Source: Methanoculleus sp. (GTDB lineage Archaea; Halobacteriota; Methanomicrobia; Methanomicrobiales; Methanoculleaceae). Taken from it: a DNA stretch of 32,356 nucleotides. The stretch is from NCBI GenBank assembly GCA_018433835.1, contig JAHDQM010000050.1, forward strand, positions 1 to 32,356, written 5' to 3'. Position 1 is the stretch's first letter, and each line of letters begins with the position of its first letter. The notes beneath the pieces are model-generated. The model made no database searches and was not told the DNA's origin. It was given only the letters and a program-made list of their open reading frames with translations. Below, in pieces: positions 20,688 to 29,350 of the stretch. A program made the position numbers and the translations under genes.

Positions 20688-23660
20688 ATGCCCGCCCCGC
20701 CTGAAATAGTCGATCTGGTCAAGCGGTTCGACCAGTACTATACGAAATACACGTCACCGTCCTACAACGAATCCCAGGCCCGAAAAGAGTTCATCGATCC
20801 CTTCTTTGAGGCCCTCGGCTGGGACGTGAACAACCGGTCAGGGCTTGATGAGCGCTACAAGGATGTCATCCACGAGGATACCGTCAGGGTGGAGGCGTCC
20901 ACCAAAGCGCCGGACTACTCGTTTAGGATCGGCGGCATGCGCAAGTTCTTCGTCGAGGCGAAGAAGCCCGCCGTGAACCTCAAGGAGAACCCGGAGCCCG
21001 CTTACCAGGTGCGCCGGTATGCCTGGAGCGCGAAGCTGCCGGTCAGCCTGCTCACGGACTTCGAGGAGTTCATCATCTATGACTGCACGGCGAAGCCCTC
21101 GCCGGCGGATAAGGCATCGGCAAAAAGGATCGGCTACTACCGGTATACCGATTATATCGAGAAATGGGACGAGATCGCGGCGATCTTCTCCAAGCACGGC
21201 ATCCTGACCGGCGGGTATGATGACTACGTCGAGAGCCTGAAACTGAAGAAGGGCGGGAAGGGCACCGCCGGCATCGATGATGCGTTCCTCGCGGAGATCG
21301 AGGGGTGGCGGGATATCCTCGCAAAGAACATCGCGCTCCGGAACAGGGATCTCTCGGTCCGGGAACTGAACGCGGCGGTCCAGAAGACGATCGACCGGAT
21401 CATCTTCCTGCGGATCTGCGAGGACCGCGGGATCGAGGAGTACGGGCAACTGAAGCGGATCGCCGCCGGGAAGGATATCTACGAGCAGTTGAAGGGGCTC
21501 TTCCGGTATGCCGACGACCGGTACAACTCCGGGCTGTTCCACTTCTCCACGGAGACCGGCCGGGAGGACCCGGACAACCTGACGCTCTCCCTCTCGATCG
21601 ACGACAAGGTGCTCAAGCAGATCATCGGCCACCTCTACTACCCGGACTCGCCGTATGAGTTCTCGGTCTTTCCGGCGGACATCCTCGGCCAGGTCTACGA
21701 GCAGTTCCTGGGGAAGGTCATCCGCCTGACGGCCGGGCACCAGGCGAGGGTCGAGGAGAAGGAGGCGGTGAGGAGGGCGGGCGGGGTTTTCTATACACCG
21801 ACCTACATCGTGAAATACATCGTGCAGCAGACCGTTGGGGCCCTTGTCGAGGGGAAGGACCCGAAGGCGGTCGCCGGCCTCCACGTCCTCGACCCGGCCT
21901 GCGGTTCGGGGTCGTTCCTCCTCGGCGCCTACCAGTACCTTCTCGACTGGCATCTCGCGTGGTACATGGACAACCTCGTCCCGTTGCTAAAGGACGGGGC
22001 GAAGATGACCGACCCGGCGGTGCTGGCGTTCCTGCCGGCAAAGTCTGCGCCGGTCAAACGTGGTCGGGGCAGGAAGAAGCGGGGGAATGGCGACGAGTAT
22101 TTCCTCCCGGTCTACCAGATGACCGATACCGACTGGCGGCTGACGACGGAGGAGAAGAAGCGGATCCTCCTCAACAACATCTACGGCGTGGACATCGACC
22201 CGCAGGCGGTGGAGGTAACGAAACTCTCGCTGCTCCTGAAGGTGCTGGAGGGCGAGAAGTCCGAGCGGATCGGAAAGCAGCTCACGATCACGGGCGAGCG
22301 GGTGCTCCCCTCGCTCCACAACAATATCAAGTGCGGGAACTCACTGATCGGTCCTGACATCTACAACGACGTGCAGGTGACCCTCGACGACGAGGAGACG
22401 ATCTTCCGGATCAACGCCTTCGACTGGAACCGGGCGTTCCCGACCGTCATGCAGGCGGGCGGGTTCGACGCGGTGATTGGGAATCCGCCTTGGGGTGCAC
22501 TGTTTAGTTTGCCTGAACAAAATTATCTGAGAGCGAAATTTTCGTCTGCTAATGGCAGAAATATTGACTCTTACGCAGTTTTTATAGAGTTTGGGCTTAA
22601 AATGCTGACTAACAAAGGTCAATTAAGTTATATCACCCCAGACACTTTTTTGCGGAAAGACGATCATCTCGTTCTCCGTAACCTTGTTCTCAATAATTAT
22701 TCGATCTTTGAAATGATTGAAACTGGGCCTGTATTTTCTAGAGTAAGGGATACTTGGGCTCTTGTGTTCAGAGTAGCAAACGAAAAACCAACTGAAAAGA
22801 CAGCTATTGCTCATAGAAATATTAGTAGATTTGTTGTATCAGCGGAAGAAAGACTGGATAGATTTGGTAAGGGAGACTGGGATCATTCGTCACATGTGCA
22901 TCAATCTCTATGGAAAAACCGACCTAGTCAAATATTTGGGTACTTGTCATCAGTTGACGACCAAAAAATAATCCGAAAAATTGAAAAATGGGCTTCTTTG
23001 GGAGATTTATCTGAAATCTTCAGCATCTCCCGCGGGGAGGAAGGGAGTAAATTTGCGTTGCGGGAAAACGAAGGGGGCAATTTCTTTATGGTTATCCCAA
23101 ATGATGTTGGGAGGTATAATACCAGCACAGGAATTCAAATATCGAGGGATCTCCTCACCCCAACAAAAGTGGAAAGATATTATTCACACCCAAAAATATG
23201 GATTATTCGGATTCAGAAAATGCGTTGGCGGCAACGACTTGTTTGTGCCTTCGATGAGAGACCAAACTCAGCGGGTATGAAAACCCTTCAAGTAATTGTA
23301 TCAAATACTGATCAAAGGAATGACTTGGTCTTCCTTTTAGGTTTATTAAACTCAAAACTAATGAATTACTATTGTACAAATTTTTTAGCCGACGATATGA
23401 ATAAAGCATATTTACAAAAACTCCCCATCCGCACCATCAACCCCTCCAACCCCGCCGACGTCGCCCGCCACGACCGTATGGTCGCCCTGGTCGAGAAGAT
23501 GCTCGACCTGAACAAGCGCCTCGCGGCGGCGAAGGCCCCGCACGAGAGGGAGGTGCTCGCCGGGATGATCGACGCGACTGACCGGGAGATCGATCGGCTG
23601 GTGTATGAGTTGTACGGGCTGACGGAGGATGAGATCGCGGTTGTGGAGGGGGTTGAGTGA
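20688..23660 (+). CDS. Type IIG restriction-modification enzyme (Eco57I-like)
   Basis: This single 990-residue protein would methylate adenine in its recognition site and cut unmodified DNA. An N-terminal PD-(D/E)xK nuclease has Asp76 (APDYSF) and Glu90-x-Lys92 (FVEAKK). A helical connector leads to the N6-adenine methyltransferase with motif I DPACGSGSF (402-410) and motif IV NPPW (599-602). The rest is the target-recognition region and a helical C-terminus. Nuclease and methylase motifs are intact. From about 22,485, directly after the NPPW codons, to about 23,425 the DNA is AT-rich, then abruptly GC-rich again: the specificity part has a different origin. ATG 20688 is preferred to an upstream in-frame TTG at 20679. 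Confidence 0.92.
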   Translation: MPAPPEIVDLVKRFDQYYTKYTSPSYNESQARKEFIDPFFEALGWDVNNRSGLDERYKDVIHEDTVRVEASTKAPDYSFRIGGMRKFFVEAKKPAVNLKENPEPAYQVRRYAWSAKLPVSLLTDFEEFIIYDCTAKPSPADKASAKRIGYYRYTDYIEKWDEIAAIFSKHGILTGGYDDYVESLKLKKGGKGTAGIDDAFLAEIEGWRDILAKNIALRNRDLSVRELNAAVQKTIDRIIFLRICEDRGIEEYGQLKRIAAGKDIYEQLKGLFRYADDRYNSGLFHFSTETGREDPDNLTLSLSIDDKVLKQIIGHLYYPDSPYEFSVFPADILGQVYEQFLGKVIRLTAGHQARVEEKEAVRRAGGVFYTPTYIVKYIVQQTVGALVEGKDPKAVAGLHVLDPACGSGSFLLGAYQYLLDWHLAWYMDNLVPLLKDGAKMTDPAVLAFLPAKSAPVKRGRGRKKRGNGDEYFLPVYQMTDTDWRLTTEEKKRILLNNIYGVDIDPQAVEVTKLSLLLKVLEGEKSERIGKQLTITGERVLPSLHNNIKCGNSLIGPDIYNDVQVTLDDEETIFRINAFDWNRAFPTVMQAGGFDAVIGNPPWGALFSLPEQNYLRAKFSSANGRNIDSYAVFIEFGLKMLTNKGQLSYITPDTFLRKDDHLVLRNLVLNNYSIFEMIETGPVFSRVRDTWALVFRVANEKPTEKTAIAHRNISRFVVSAEERLDRFGKGDWDHSSHVHQSLWKNRPSQIFGYLSSVDDQKIIRKIEKWASLGDLSEIFSISRGEEGSKFALRENEGGNFFMVIPNDVGRYNTSTGIQISRDLLTPTKVERYYSHPKIWIIRIQKMRWRQRLVCAFDERPNSAGMKTLQVIVSNTDQRNDLVFLLGLLNSKLMNYYCTNFLADDMNKAYLQKLPIRTINPSNPADVARHDRMVALVEKMLDLNKRLAAAKAPHEREVLAGMIDATDREIDRLVYELYGLTEDEIAVVEGVE

Positions 23661-23696
23661 TGCCAACCTTTGCAGCCCCCCGCAAGGGATGACTCT

Positions 23697-25490
23697 ATGA
23701 TTCAAGAGCTACTCCTGGCGGAGACATTCATTGAGCAAAGGAACCCCCTTGGGCTAGTCACCCTCACAATTGCCTTTTATGGAATAATCTTCTGGAAATT
23801 TGAGTTCCTTCGACATCCGCGGCGCAGATACCTTTTTGCTTTTCCGGGGGCGATCGCCCTCATTCTTTTTCCCCTCAGTTTTCAGGAAGTTATTCCGATC
23901 TCCGTTGCGTTAGCAGGCCTCTTTCTATCCAGCGCAATGGCCTTCGTCCTGTACGAGAAGGACGTAAAAGTCCTCTGGCCATGCACAGTGATCCTAAAAC
24001 GTAGCTACTCAGATTTAAACGCCTTTCAGGATGAAAAAGCGAAAAAGCAACTCGAACAATCAAAATGGCTCTTTATCACCTCACTAGAGAAACTGCATCT
24101 CAAACTGATCGAAGCAGAACTCATCGCCATCCACGGCGGCCCCAGGAAGGCATATGAATTCCTCGTGGCAATCGATGAAATGCCCCTGTTTGAAAAGGAA
24201 AGGCATCTGTTGAGACTCAGGCGTGCCAAATATGCAATGCAACTGAATAACCCCAAACAGGTGAGGTTGCTCATCGAGAAGACATCTCCATTCGACGACG
24301 ATACGGCTCTCGAAAAAGCATATCAGTGGAGTTGGTATCTGGAGAAACAAGGGAGGTTACGGGAAGCCTCCGAATCACTTCACGAGGCGCTGCTTAACCA
24401 TCCCAACCCCGGTGACAAACTGATTCTCTGCAAAATTTATAACAACCTGGGAAGGTTGCGCAAATTTGAGGAAAGTGTTTCAAGTTCGCTCAAATACTAT
24501 GAAACAGCAGCAAAAATAGCGTCCGAGATGAACTACAAAGGGATGCTCCATGTTTCTTATCAGAATGTTACTCACAGTTATGGGCTTTTAGAGCAGTTCG
24601 ACGTCGCTGAGTCGTGGTTACAAAAATATAGGGAATACGTCGATCGGGACGACCCGCAAGATCTTCTCGAGTGGTTCAACGTCCTCCTCGAATACCACCG
24701 GCAGCGGAGGGATATCAATGCCGTTATACGGACTATGCGGGAGCACAGAGAGCAGTTCACCAAAATGCTTACCGAAAACGAGCTTCTTTTCTTTGATATC
24801 AGCGAACTGCGGATCCTCGTCAACTCAAACATTCACTATATGGATCAACTCTTCCTAGCGCAAAACCGATACGAGCAGTATTTGCAAATGGAGTTGCATG
24901 GGCGGTACCACGCTTTGAAAGAGATTCACATGGCTACTCAAAGGGCATGCGACTCCGGCCTCCGGGCATTGTTTGGAAACTTCCATCTGCAGGTGACGCG
25001 GGATCTGACCAACATGCAAAACGAGATCCACGAGCACTACGTTTTGCTCCCTGAGTACTGCGTCGATGAAAGTTGCTACTGGATAAAAGAACTGGCAACA
25101 TTGGAGAAATTGGGTTGCAATGGTGGAAATTTTGACAGGTTGATACAGACGTTAAACGATGTCAAGAAGAGATACCTTGAGTTTGAGAACAGGATTGACG
25201 CACTCTCGATAAACCTCGATATCTGTGACGAAGCGATCTATCGCAAGGACCACGGGGTCGTAAAAGAATATCTGCAAAAAACTCTTGAAGAACTGAAAAC
25301 CTTCCAGGGGCATCCGATCGAGGATGACTGCTTCGTTCGTATCGCTTACTATGCCTATAAACTGAAGGATCAGCAAACTGCAAAGCAATATCTTGAAAAA
25401 TTCAACGAAAAGGGAATAAGCATCTATCACTATGCAGATTGGATTCAGGCGTATTATCACCATCTTACGGAACAATTGACGGATACATGA
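23697..25490 (+). CDS. Membrane-anchored helical-repeat (TPR-like) protein
   Basis: The product is 597 residues. Three hydrophobic segments occupy about 18-34, 44-60 and 66-86. The remaining 500 residues form a long cytoplasmic array of helix pairs resembling TPR units, for example around 205-300 (LEKQGRLREASESLHEALLN, YNNLGRLRKFEESVSS). Such proteins are scaffolds; no catalytic motif is seen. AAGGGATGA lies eight bases before ATG 23697. It starts 36 bases after the Type IIG gene on the same strand and could be co-transcribed with it. Base composition is lower in GC than the host genes. A defence-accessory role is only suggested by position. Confidence 0.7.
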   Translation: MIQELLLAETFIEQRNPLGLVTLTIAFYGIIFWKFEFLRHPRRRYLFAFPGAIALILFPLSFQEVIPISVALAGLFLSSAMAFVLYEKDVKVLWPCTVILKRSYSDLNAFQDEKAKKQLEQSKWLFITSLEKLHLKLIEAELIAIHGGPRKAYEFLVAIDEMPLFEKERHLLRLRRAKYAMQLNNPKQVRLLIEKTSPFDDDTALEKAYQWSWYLEKQGRLREASESLHEALLNHPNPGDKLILCKIYNNLGRLRKFEESVSSSLKYYETAAKIASEMNYKGMLHVSYQNVTHSYGLLEQFDVAESWLQKYREYVDRDDPQDLLEWFNVLLEYHRQRRDINAVIRTMREHREQFTKMLTENELLFFDISELRILVNSNIHYMDQLFLAQNRYEQYLQMELHGRYHALKEIHMATQRACDSGLRALFGNFHLQVTRDLTNMQNEIHEHYVLLPEYCVDESCYWIKELATLEKLGCNGGNFDRLIQTLNDVKKRYLEFENRIDALSINLDICDEAIYRKDHGVVKEYLQKTLEELKTFQGHPIEDDCFVRIAYYAYKLKDQQTAKQYLEKFNEKGISIYHYADWIQAYYHHLTEQLTDT

Positions 25491-25551
25491 TGGGAGGCAC
25501 GGTCCAAAAACGGAAAACGCTGGGGAGGCGACGGCAAAATGCTCTAAATGG

Positions 25552-26220
25552 TTAGATCTTCTTCTTTTTGTATAGCGCAAAACAATCCGGACAAAGATCT
25601 GAATGCTCGCCTTTCCGAGGGTGATGCATTTTAAACACGCGTTTCGGGTTTGCATAGTAGAGCTGTTCGTCCCCTGTCAACTCAACTGAGATCATCCTCC
25701 TTTCATCAGCAGTCTCAGGGTAGTAGGCAATCTCAAGAAAATCATGCCAAACGAACCAATCTCCCATATACGCTCCGCAATGCACACAGGTGTTTCCATG
25801 CGCTTTGACATTCATCGTCTTCTTAAAGACCTCCTTAAAGAATGGATACTCCCGCTCGATTGCATTGGGTAAATTCTCAAGAGTGCAGGGCTCAATGGAA
25901 TCCCATATGAACCCGCTGGATTCATTAATGGTCCATACAACAGGAGTTGCTTTTTTGCAGGCGTAGCAACCCGTATTCCATCGCCATACTTCTATCGTAA
26001 TTTGCCCGGGAGCTCTGACGATCTGATATTGACGTTTCCCACAGTATGAACAAGACTCCTGGTACTTCCAGGATTCCATCTCGTGGATCTCACGCCATTT
26101 CTGTTCCTCCTCTTCGGAGAGGCAACCTAGAGACTCGACATCCACCATACTAAAATCCAATGGATAGATTCGAAATAAGAGTTTATCGATTTGATAATTT
26201 TGACTTGGAACGGGTTTCAT
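25552..26220 (-). CDS. Zinc-binding protein with four CxxC motifs, unknown function
   Basis: This 222-residue soluble protein has four CxxC pairs, at Cys57/60, Cys85/88, Cys145/148 and Cys210/213, enough for two zinc sites. Strands surround them, and the C-terminus is lysine-rich. I do not recognise the family; zinc-ribbon proteins of this size are common in bacterial and archaeal accessory DNA. It is convergent with the helical-repeat gene (62 bases between stops). On its 5' side lies a decayed frame on the same strand whose stop is 10 bases away. Base composition is AT-rich. Confidence 0.65.
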   Translation of the reverse strand: MKPVPSQNYQIDKLLFRIYPLDFSMVDVESLGCLSEEEEQKWREIHEMESWKYQESCSYCGKRQYQIVRAPGQITIEVWRWNTGCYACKKATPVVWTINESSGFIWDSIEPCTLENLPNAIEREYPFFKEVFKKTMNVKAHGNTCVHCGAYMGDWFVWHDFLEIAYYPETADERRMISVELTGDEQLYYANPKRVFKMHHPRKGEHSDLCPDCFALYKKKKI

Positions 26221-26229
26221 ATCTTTTGT

Positions 26230-26541
26230 TTAACTCACCCACAACACCTTCGGTACCTTCTCCGACTTACACCGTAGCACGATCTCACCCGCCGCCCCCC
26301 GCCAGACTGCACCAGGATCTGGTTGACCAGCCTCGCGACGTCGAGTTTCGGGAGCAGTTTGAAGGAGGTTATGCAACTGATCTTCTGCTTGCTCTCCGCC
26401 TCAGTAAAACTCGTGGCCGGAGACAAGCGACTCACTCGACTCCTTCGCGAACTCTGCGGTCCCCGGAGTAACAGCCGCTCGTTTACCGAGTGAGTCCGAA
26501 TGATGGTGCAAGGCGAGGCACACACGCTTCGCCTGCTTCAT
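26230..26541 (-). pseudogene. Frameshifted gene remnant upstream of the zinc protein
   Basis: On the minus strand, protein-like segments line up only if two homopolymer indels are undone. AEFAKESSESLVSGHEF (ending near 26,405) continues as TEAESKQKISCITSFKLL and KLDVARLVNQILVQSGGG once one T of TTTT is removed. AAGEIVLRCKSEKVPKVLWV then follows once one G of a six-G run near 26,296 is removed, to TAA 26,230-26,232. The family is not recognised. It could be a real pseudogene or, less likely with Illumina data, sequencing error. ATG 26541 is the first possible start. Confidence 0.5.
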
Positions 26542-27143
26542 AGGCGCCCGCGAGATCCCACTACTTGATGACCAGAGCGAACTTGCATCCGGTGAAAAAT
26601 GCCGCTGATCTGGACCCTCAGCCGGCAGACCACACTCCCTCCGGTCAGCGAGGGTCGCGCCTCCGGCGCTGCACTCCGCGCCCCCTCGCCGCCCTCCGCT
26701 CGTGGCGTCTGCCTGATCTTCTCTTCCTGTCCGGGACCTCAGACGACCATGACCGGCTCGGAACTCGCCGGTCATCGTCTGCTAGAAAGTGCTCGTCACG
26801 CCGTGCTCCGCACCGCGCTCCTCGCACGGAGGGGTGGCGCAAGGCCACCCCTCAAACGGGCCCCCACCGCCCGGCCTTCGGCCTCCTCCCGCCCCCTCGG
26901 GGGGCGGGCAGTCCGTGGTGATAGGGCCCGGCCGGAGGGATAGGCAAGTATCCCTCCGGCCTGTGTATGGGATCTATGGTCCCCTCCATTACAGAGCAAA
27001 CTTGGAGATAGCCGTCACGCCGCGAGGCCACGCCGAGCGGGGCGAGGGCAGCCGGAACACCGGGCATCAAATGAAAAGAGGACGATGCTCCGAAGCGCAC
27101 CCGATCAAGGGCGCTCGCCCGCCTGGTGGGACCCGGCCGCCCC
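26542..27143. other. GC-rich non-coding stretch with strong hairpins
   Basis: No supported gene. The region holds several perfect inverted repeats: GAGGGGTGGC (26,829-26,838) with GCCACCCCTC (26,844-26,853); CCGCCCC…GGGGCGG near 26,889-26,907; and the 13-base stem at 26,930-26,961. The open frames that cross it have low-complexity, unlikely translations. It may be an untranslated or origin-like region between the two halves of the element. Confidence 0.5.
26930..26961. repeat. Perfect 13-bp inverted repeat with 6-base loop
   Basis: GGCCGGAGGGATA (26,930-26,942) is followed by the loop GGCAAG and its exact complement TATCCCTCCGGCC (26,949-26,961). No T-run follows, so a simple terminator is not obvious. 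A nick site or replication structure is possible. Confidence 0.8.
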
Positions 27144-27299
27144 TTACTCTTCCTCGACCGGCTCAAGGAGAAGAACCTTTACCTTCTTTCCAACCCACTC
27201 GGCCGGCAGGTAGACGTGAGCGCTGTTTCCGTGCTTTGTCACCTTTTTATCGGCCATCCCATACGCATTGATCCGGATCTCGAAAACTTCGCTACTCAT
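27144..27299 (-). CDS. DUF2080-like (AbrB-type) small protein
   Basis: This 51-residue protein contains DKKVTKHGNSAHVYLPAEWV (18-37), the signature of the DUF2080 family often found in archaeal mobile DNA. The K-x-G-N-S-x-x-x-x-L-P pattern is that of AbrB/SpoVT DNA-binding swapped-hairpin proteins. It probably dimerises and binds DNA. It is divergent from the operon starting at 27,435, and the 135-base spacer carries repeated GTATGTG/CACATAC sites, so autoregulation of both directions is likely. GTGAT lies close before ATG 27299; a minus-strand TATA-like AATTTATCC is near 27,325. Confidence 0.8.
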   Translation of the reverse strand: MSSEVFEIRINAYGMADKKVTKHGNSAHVYLPAEWVGKKVKVLLLEPVEEE

Positions 27300-27301
27300 T
27301 A

Positions 27302-27376
27302 CTATCACATACGATGCCCATACGGATAAATTCTATTGTATGTGTTATGTATGTGAAATACACATACATTTAAATG
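27302..27376 (+). promoter_or_regulatory. Divergent control region with four CACATAC/GTATGTG sites
   Basis: CACATAC occurs at 27,306-27,312 and 27,361-27,367; GTATGTG at 27,338-27,344 and 27,349-27,355. The last two form a perfect palindrome ATGTATGTG-AAATA-CACATACAT (27,347-27,369), which runs into the TATA box ATTTAAAT (27,368-27,375) of the plus-strand operon. Binding here would block that promoter. A second TATA-like ACTATAATA lies at 27,390-27,398. Confidence 0.7.
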
Positions 27377-27434
27377 CTCAGCCGTCCTATACTATAATAG
27401 TGAGTGGATAGGCGCTCACTGGAGGAATCGAGAG

Positions 27435-27698
27435 ATGACATTCAAGAAAATCGGCAGGCTGGCCCTCTACGACGGCCGGCTCCGGGTGGAGATCGACACG
27501 GTCGGATCGTTCCACTTCGAGAACAACTGCCTGGTCGGCGAGGACGGCCGGCAGCACGGCTACGCGATGCCGAGCGCGACGGGAAAAGCGGTGAACCTGC
27601 ACCTGACTGAAGGAGCGCTCTGCACGGTGATCAAGTCACAGCTCCTGCAGGTCGTCAAGGGGAGTATCGGAAAAGCGGCAGTGTTCGAGGTGGCGTAA
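27435..27698 (+). CDS. 87-residue unknown protein, first gene of the ArdC operon
   Basis: This compact strand-rich protein starts MTFKKIGRLALYDGRLRVEI. GGAGGA lies ten bases before ATG 27435. No family is recognised. The stop TAA is followed directly by the ATG of the next gene, so the two are co-translated. Expression is probably controlled by the palindrome at 27,347-27,369. Confidence 0.7.
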   Translation: MTFKKIGRLALYDGRLRVEIDTVGSFHFENNCLVGEDGRQHGYAMPSATGKAVNLHLTEGALCTVIKSQLLQVVKGSIGKAAVFEVA

Positions 27699-28025
27699 AT
27701 GTCCTGGTCAGACGCAACAGCCACCACGAGCCCCTGCACAGAAATGATCGGCGGGCAGCCCCTTAACCCTTCCGGGCGCCCCCTCTCTTTTACCGACGCG
27801 ATCCCCTACCGCGACCTGCTGAAGATGGCGGAGTACGACGAGCAGGCTGCAGAACTCGACGGGTTCCGGGACCGGCTCTCACGGCTCGCGGCCGAGGAGT
27901 GCCGGCAGAAGGCCGAGCGGATCCGGGAGCACTACCGGAGCCTGGTCGCGGAGTATGGCCTCGCGTTCTGCGTGCAGCAGGCCGCGGAAGAGGACGGGCG
28001 CTACGGCAACGGGAGGTTCTTCTGA
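27699..28025 (+). CDS. 108-residue unknown helical protein of the ArdC operon
   Basis: After a Thr/Pro-rich beginning, residues 35-100 form long amphipathic, probably coiled helices (LSRLAAEECRQKAERIREHY). GAGGTGG lies six bases before ATG 27699, inside the end of the previous gene. The stop overlaps the next start by one base (TGATG). Function unknown. Confidence 0.65.
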   Translation: MSWSDATATTSPCTEMIGGQPLNPSGRPLSFTDAIPYRDLLKMAEYDEQAAELDGFRDRLSRLAAEECRQKAERIREHYRSLVAEYGLAFCVQQAAEEDGRYGNGRFF

Positions 28026-28168
28026 TGCCGTCCTTTACCCTCCCCGTTTTTGGGCACGGCGACGATGAGCAGGACGAGCAGGGCGCCCCGGACCTCGCCG
28101 TCCTTGTGTCGCCCTACGAGACCGGCCCGCGGGCCGTGCTGGTCCCCCGCAGGAGGGGAGACGAATGA
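28025..28168 (+). CDS. 47-residue acidic small protein of the ArdC operon
   Basis: ATG 28025 shares its A with the previous stop and has GGGAGGTT eight bases upstream. The 47 residues are acidic in the first half (DDEQDEQ) and end PRRRGDE. The four-base ATGA overlap with the next gene argues that it is translated. Function unknown. Confidence 0.6.
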   Translation: MPSFTLPVFGHGDDEQDEQGAPDLAVLVSPYETGPRAVLVPRRRGDE

Positions 28169-28320
28169 TAACGACCACCTGCGACAGGTGCGGCGCCGTC
28201 GTCGGGGAAGAGCACTGCCGGACGCACCGGGAGCGGGAGACCTTCTGGGGAGCACCCTGCTCCTACACGGTGATCGCTGCCTACGTCTGCCCGGCGTGCG
28301 GCTACGAGTGGGAGGCCTAA
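28165..28320 (+). CDS. 51-residue zinc-ribbon protein of the ArdC operon
   Basis: The frame has two CxxC pairs, Cys6/Cys9 (CDRCG) and Cys44/Cys47 (CPACGYEWEA), with Cys18 and Cys34 between them. This makes a small zinc ribbon that may contact DNA or protein. AGGAGGGGA precedes ATG 28165. It starts by ATGA overlap and ends three bases before ArdC. Confidence 0.7.
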   Translation: MITTTCDRCGAVVGEEHCRTHRERETFWGAPCSYTVIAAYVCPACGYEWEA

Positions 28321-28322
28321 GC

Positions 28323-29288
28323 ATGGTATCGGTGTATGAGGTGGTCCGGGACCGGATCCTCTCCTCCCTCGAGGCCGGCACCGTCCCCTGGCGGCAGACC
28401 TGGCAGAGCCTCTCCCCGATGAACATCGCCACCCGCAAACCCTACCGTGGAATCAACCGCCTCCTCCTCTCCGGCCACACCTGGTGGGGCACCTACAACC
28501 AGATCCGGCGGGCGGGCGGCCACGTCCGGCGTGGGGAGAAGGCGAGCGGGATGGTGGTCTTCTGGTCCTCCTACGACACGGAGAAGATCACAAATGAGAA
28601 CGGCGAGCAGGTGACGGTGGCGCTCCAGCGCGAGCGGCCGCTGGTCCGGTACTACAAGGTCTTCAACCTCTCGCAGTGCGAGGGCATCGAGGTCGAGCAG
28701 GCGGGCGAGGTCCGGCCGGTCGCCACCTGCGAGGACCTCATCGCCCGCAACCGGCCCCGGGTCGGCCCGGGCGAGCCGGCCTACTACCCGGCCGGCGACC
28801 GGATCGCCATGCCGGCACCGGACCGGTTCGCCTCTCCGGAGGCCTACTACGCGGCCTTCTTCCACGAGTTGACCCACTGGACCGGGCACGCCTCCCGCCT
28901 CGCCCGGCCGGGGATCACCGAGCCGATCCGGTTCGGGTCCGAGCGGTATAGCCGGGAGGAGTTGACGGCGGAGCTGGGCGCCGCGTTCCTCTGCGCCATG
29001 ACCGGCACCGACGTGCCGGTGGTCGAGAACCAGGCGGCCTACATCGCCGGGTGGCTCCGGCACATCCGCGACGGGTCGGCGGCCGACGTGATCCGGGCGG
29101 CCGCGGATGCGCAGCGGGCGGCGGACTTCCTCACCGGGGGTGGTGAGGAGGGATCTTCTTTTTTGAGGGCGGGAGTGGCCGGGCGGGATTCTTTGCTCCC
29201 GGTGGGCGCTGCAGGACGTCGCCCGGGTTCTTCGCGGCGTGTAGGAACGCTGGCGCCGTCACTTGCTCGGCACGGCCTCGCAGCGTGA
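28323..29288 (+). CDS. ardC: ArdC-like antirestriction protein
   Basis: The product is 321 residues. The N-terminal ssDNA-binding domain (about 3-120) has the family pattern VPWRQTW (21-27) and NIATRKPYRGINRLLL (34-49). A zincin-like metallopeptidase domain follows with HELTHWTGH (181-189) and a downstream Glu in ELTAELGAAF (213-222). ArdC proteins are carried by conjugative plasmids and protect incoming DNA from host restriction. The last 45 residues, Gly/Arg/Ser-rich after FLTGGG, look unlike the family and may be a read-on tail. ATG 28323 has GGGAGG seven bases upstream. It is the last gene of the five-gene operon. Confidence 0.88.
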   Translation: MVSVYEVVRDRILSSLEAGTVPWRQTWQSLSPMNIATRKPYRGINRLLLSGHTWWGTYNQIRRAGGHVRRGEKASGMVVFWSSYDTEKITNENGEQVTVALQRERPLVRYYKVFNLSQCEGIEVEQAGEVRPVATCEDLIARNRPRVGPGEPAYYPAGDRIAMPAPDRFASPEAYYAAFFHELTHWTGHASRLARPGITEPIRFGSERYSREELTAELGAAFLCAMTGTDVPVVENQAAYIAGWLRHIRDGSAADVIRAAADAQRAADFLTGGGEEGSSFLRAGVAGRDSLLPVGAAGRRPGSSRRVGTLAPSLARHGLAA

Positions 29289-29350
29289 CGGCTGCTCCGG
29301 GACCGCCGCTCGCATCACCGGCTCCGCCGGGCATGCTCGCTGGCTAAAGA

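Noticed and set aside
26565..27271. Several overlapping open frames on both strands
   Set aside because: All have Pro/Arg-rich low-complexity translations, cross strong hairpins and lack ribosome sites.
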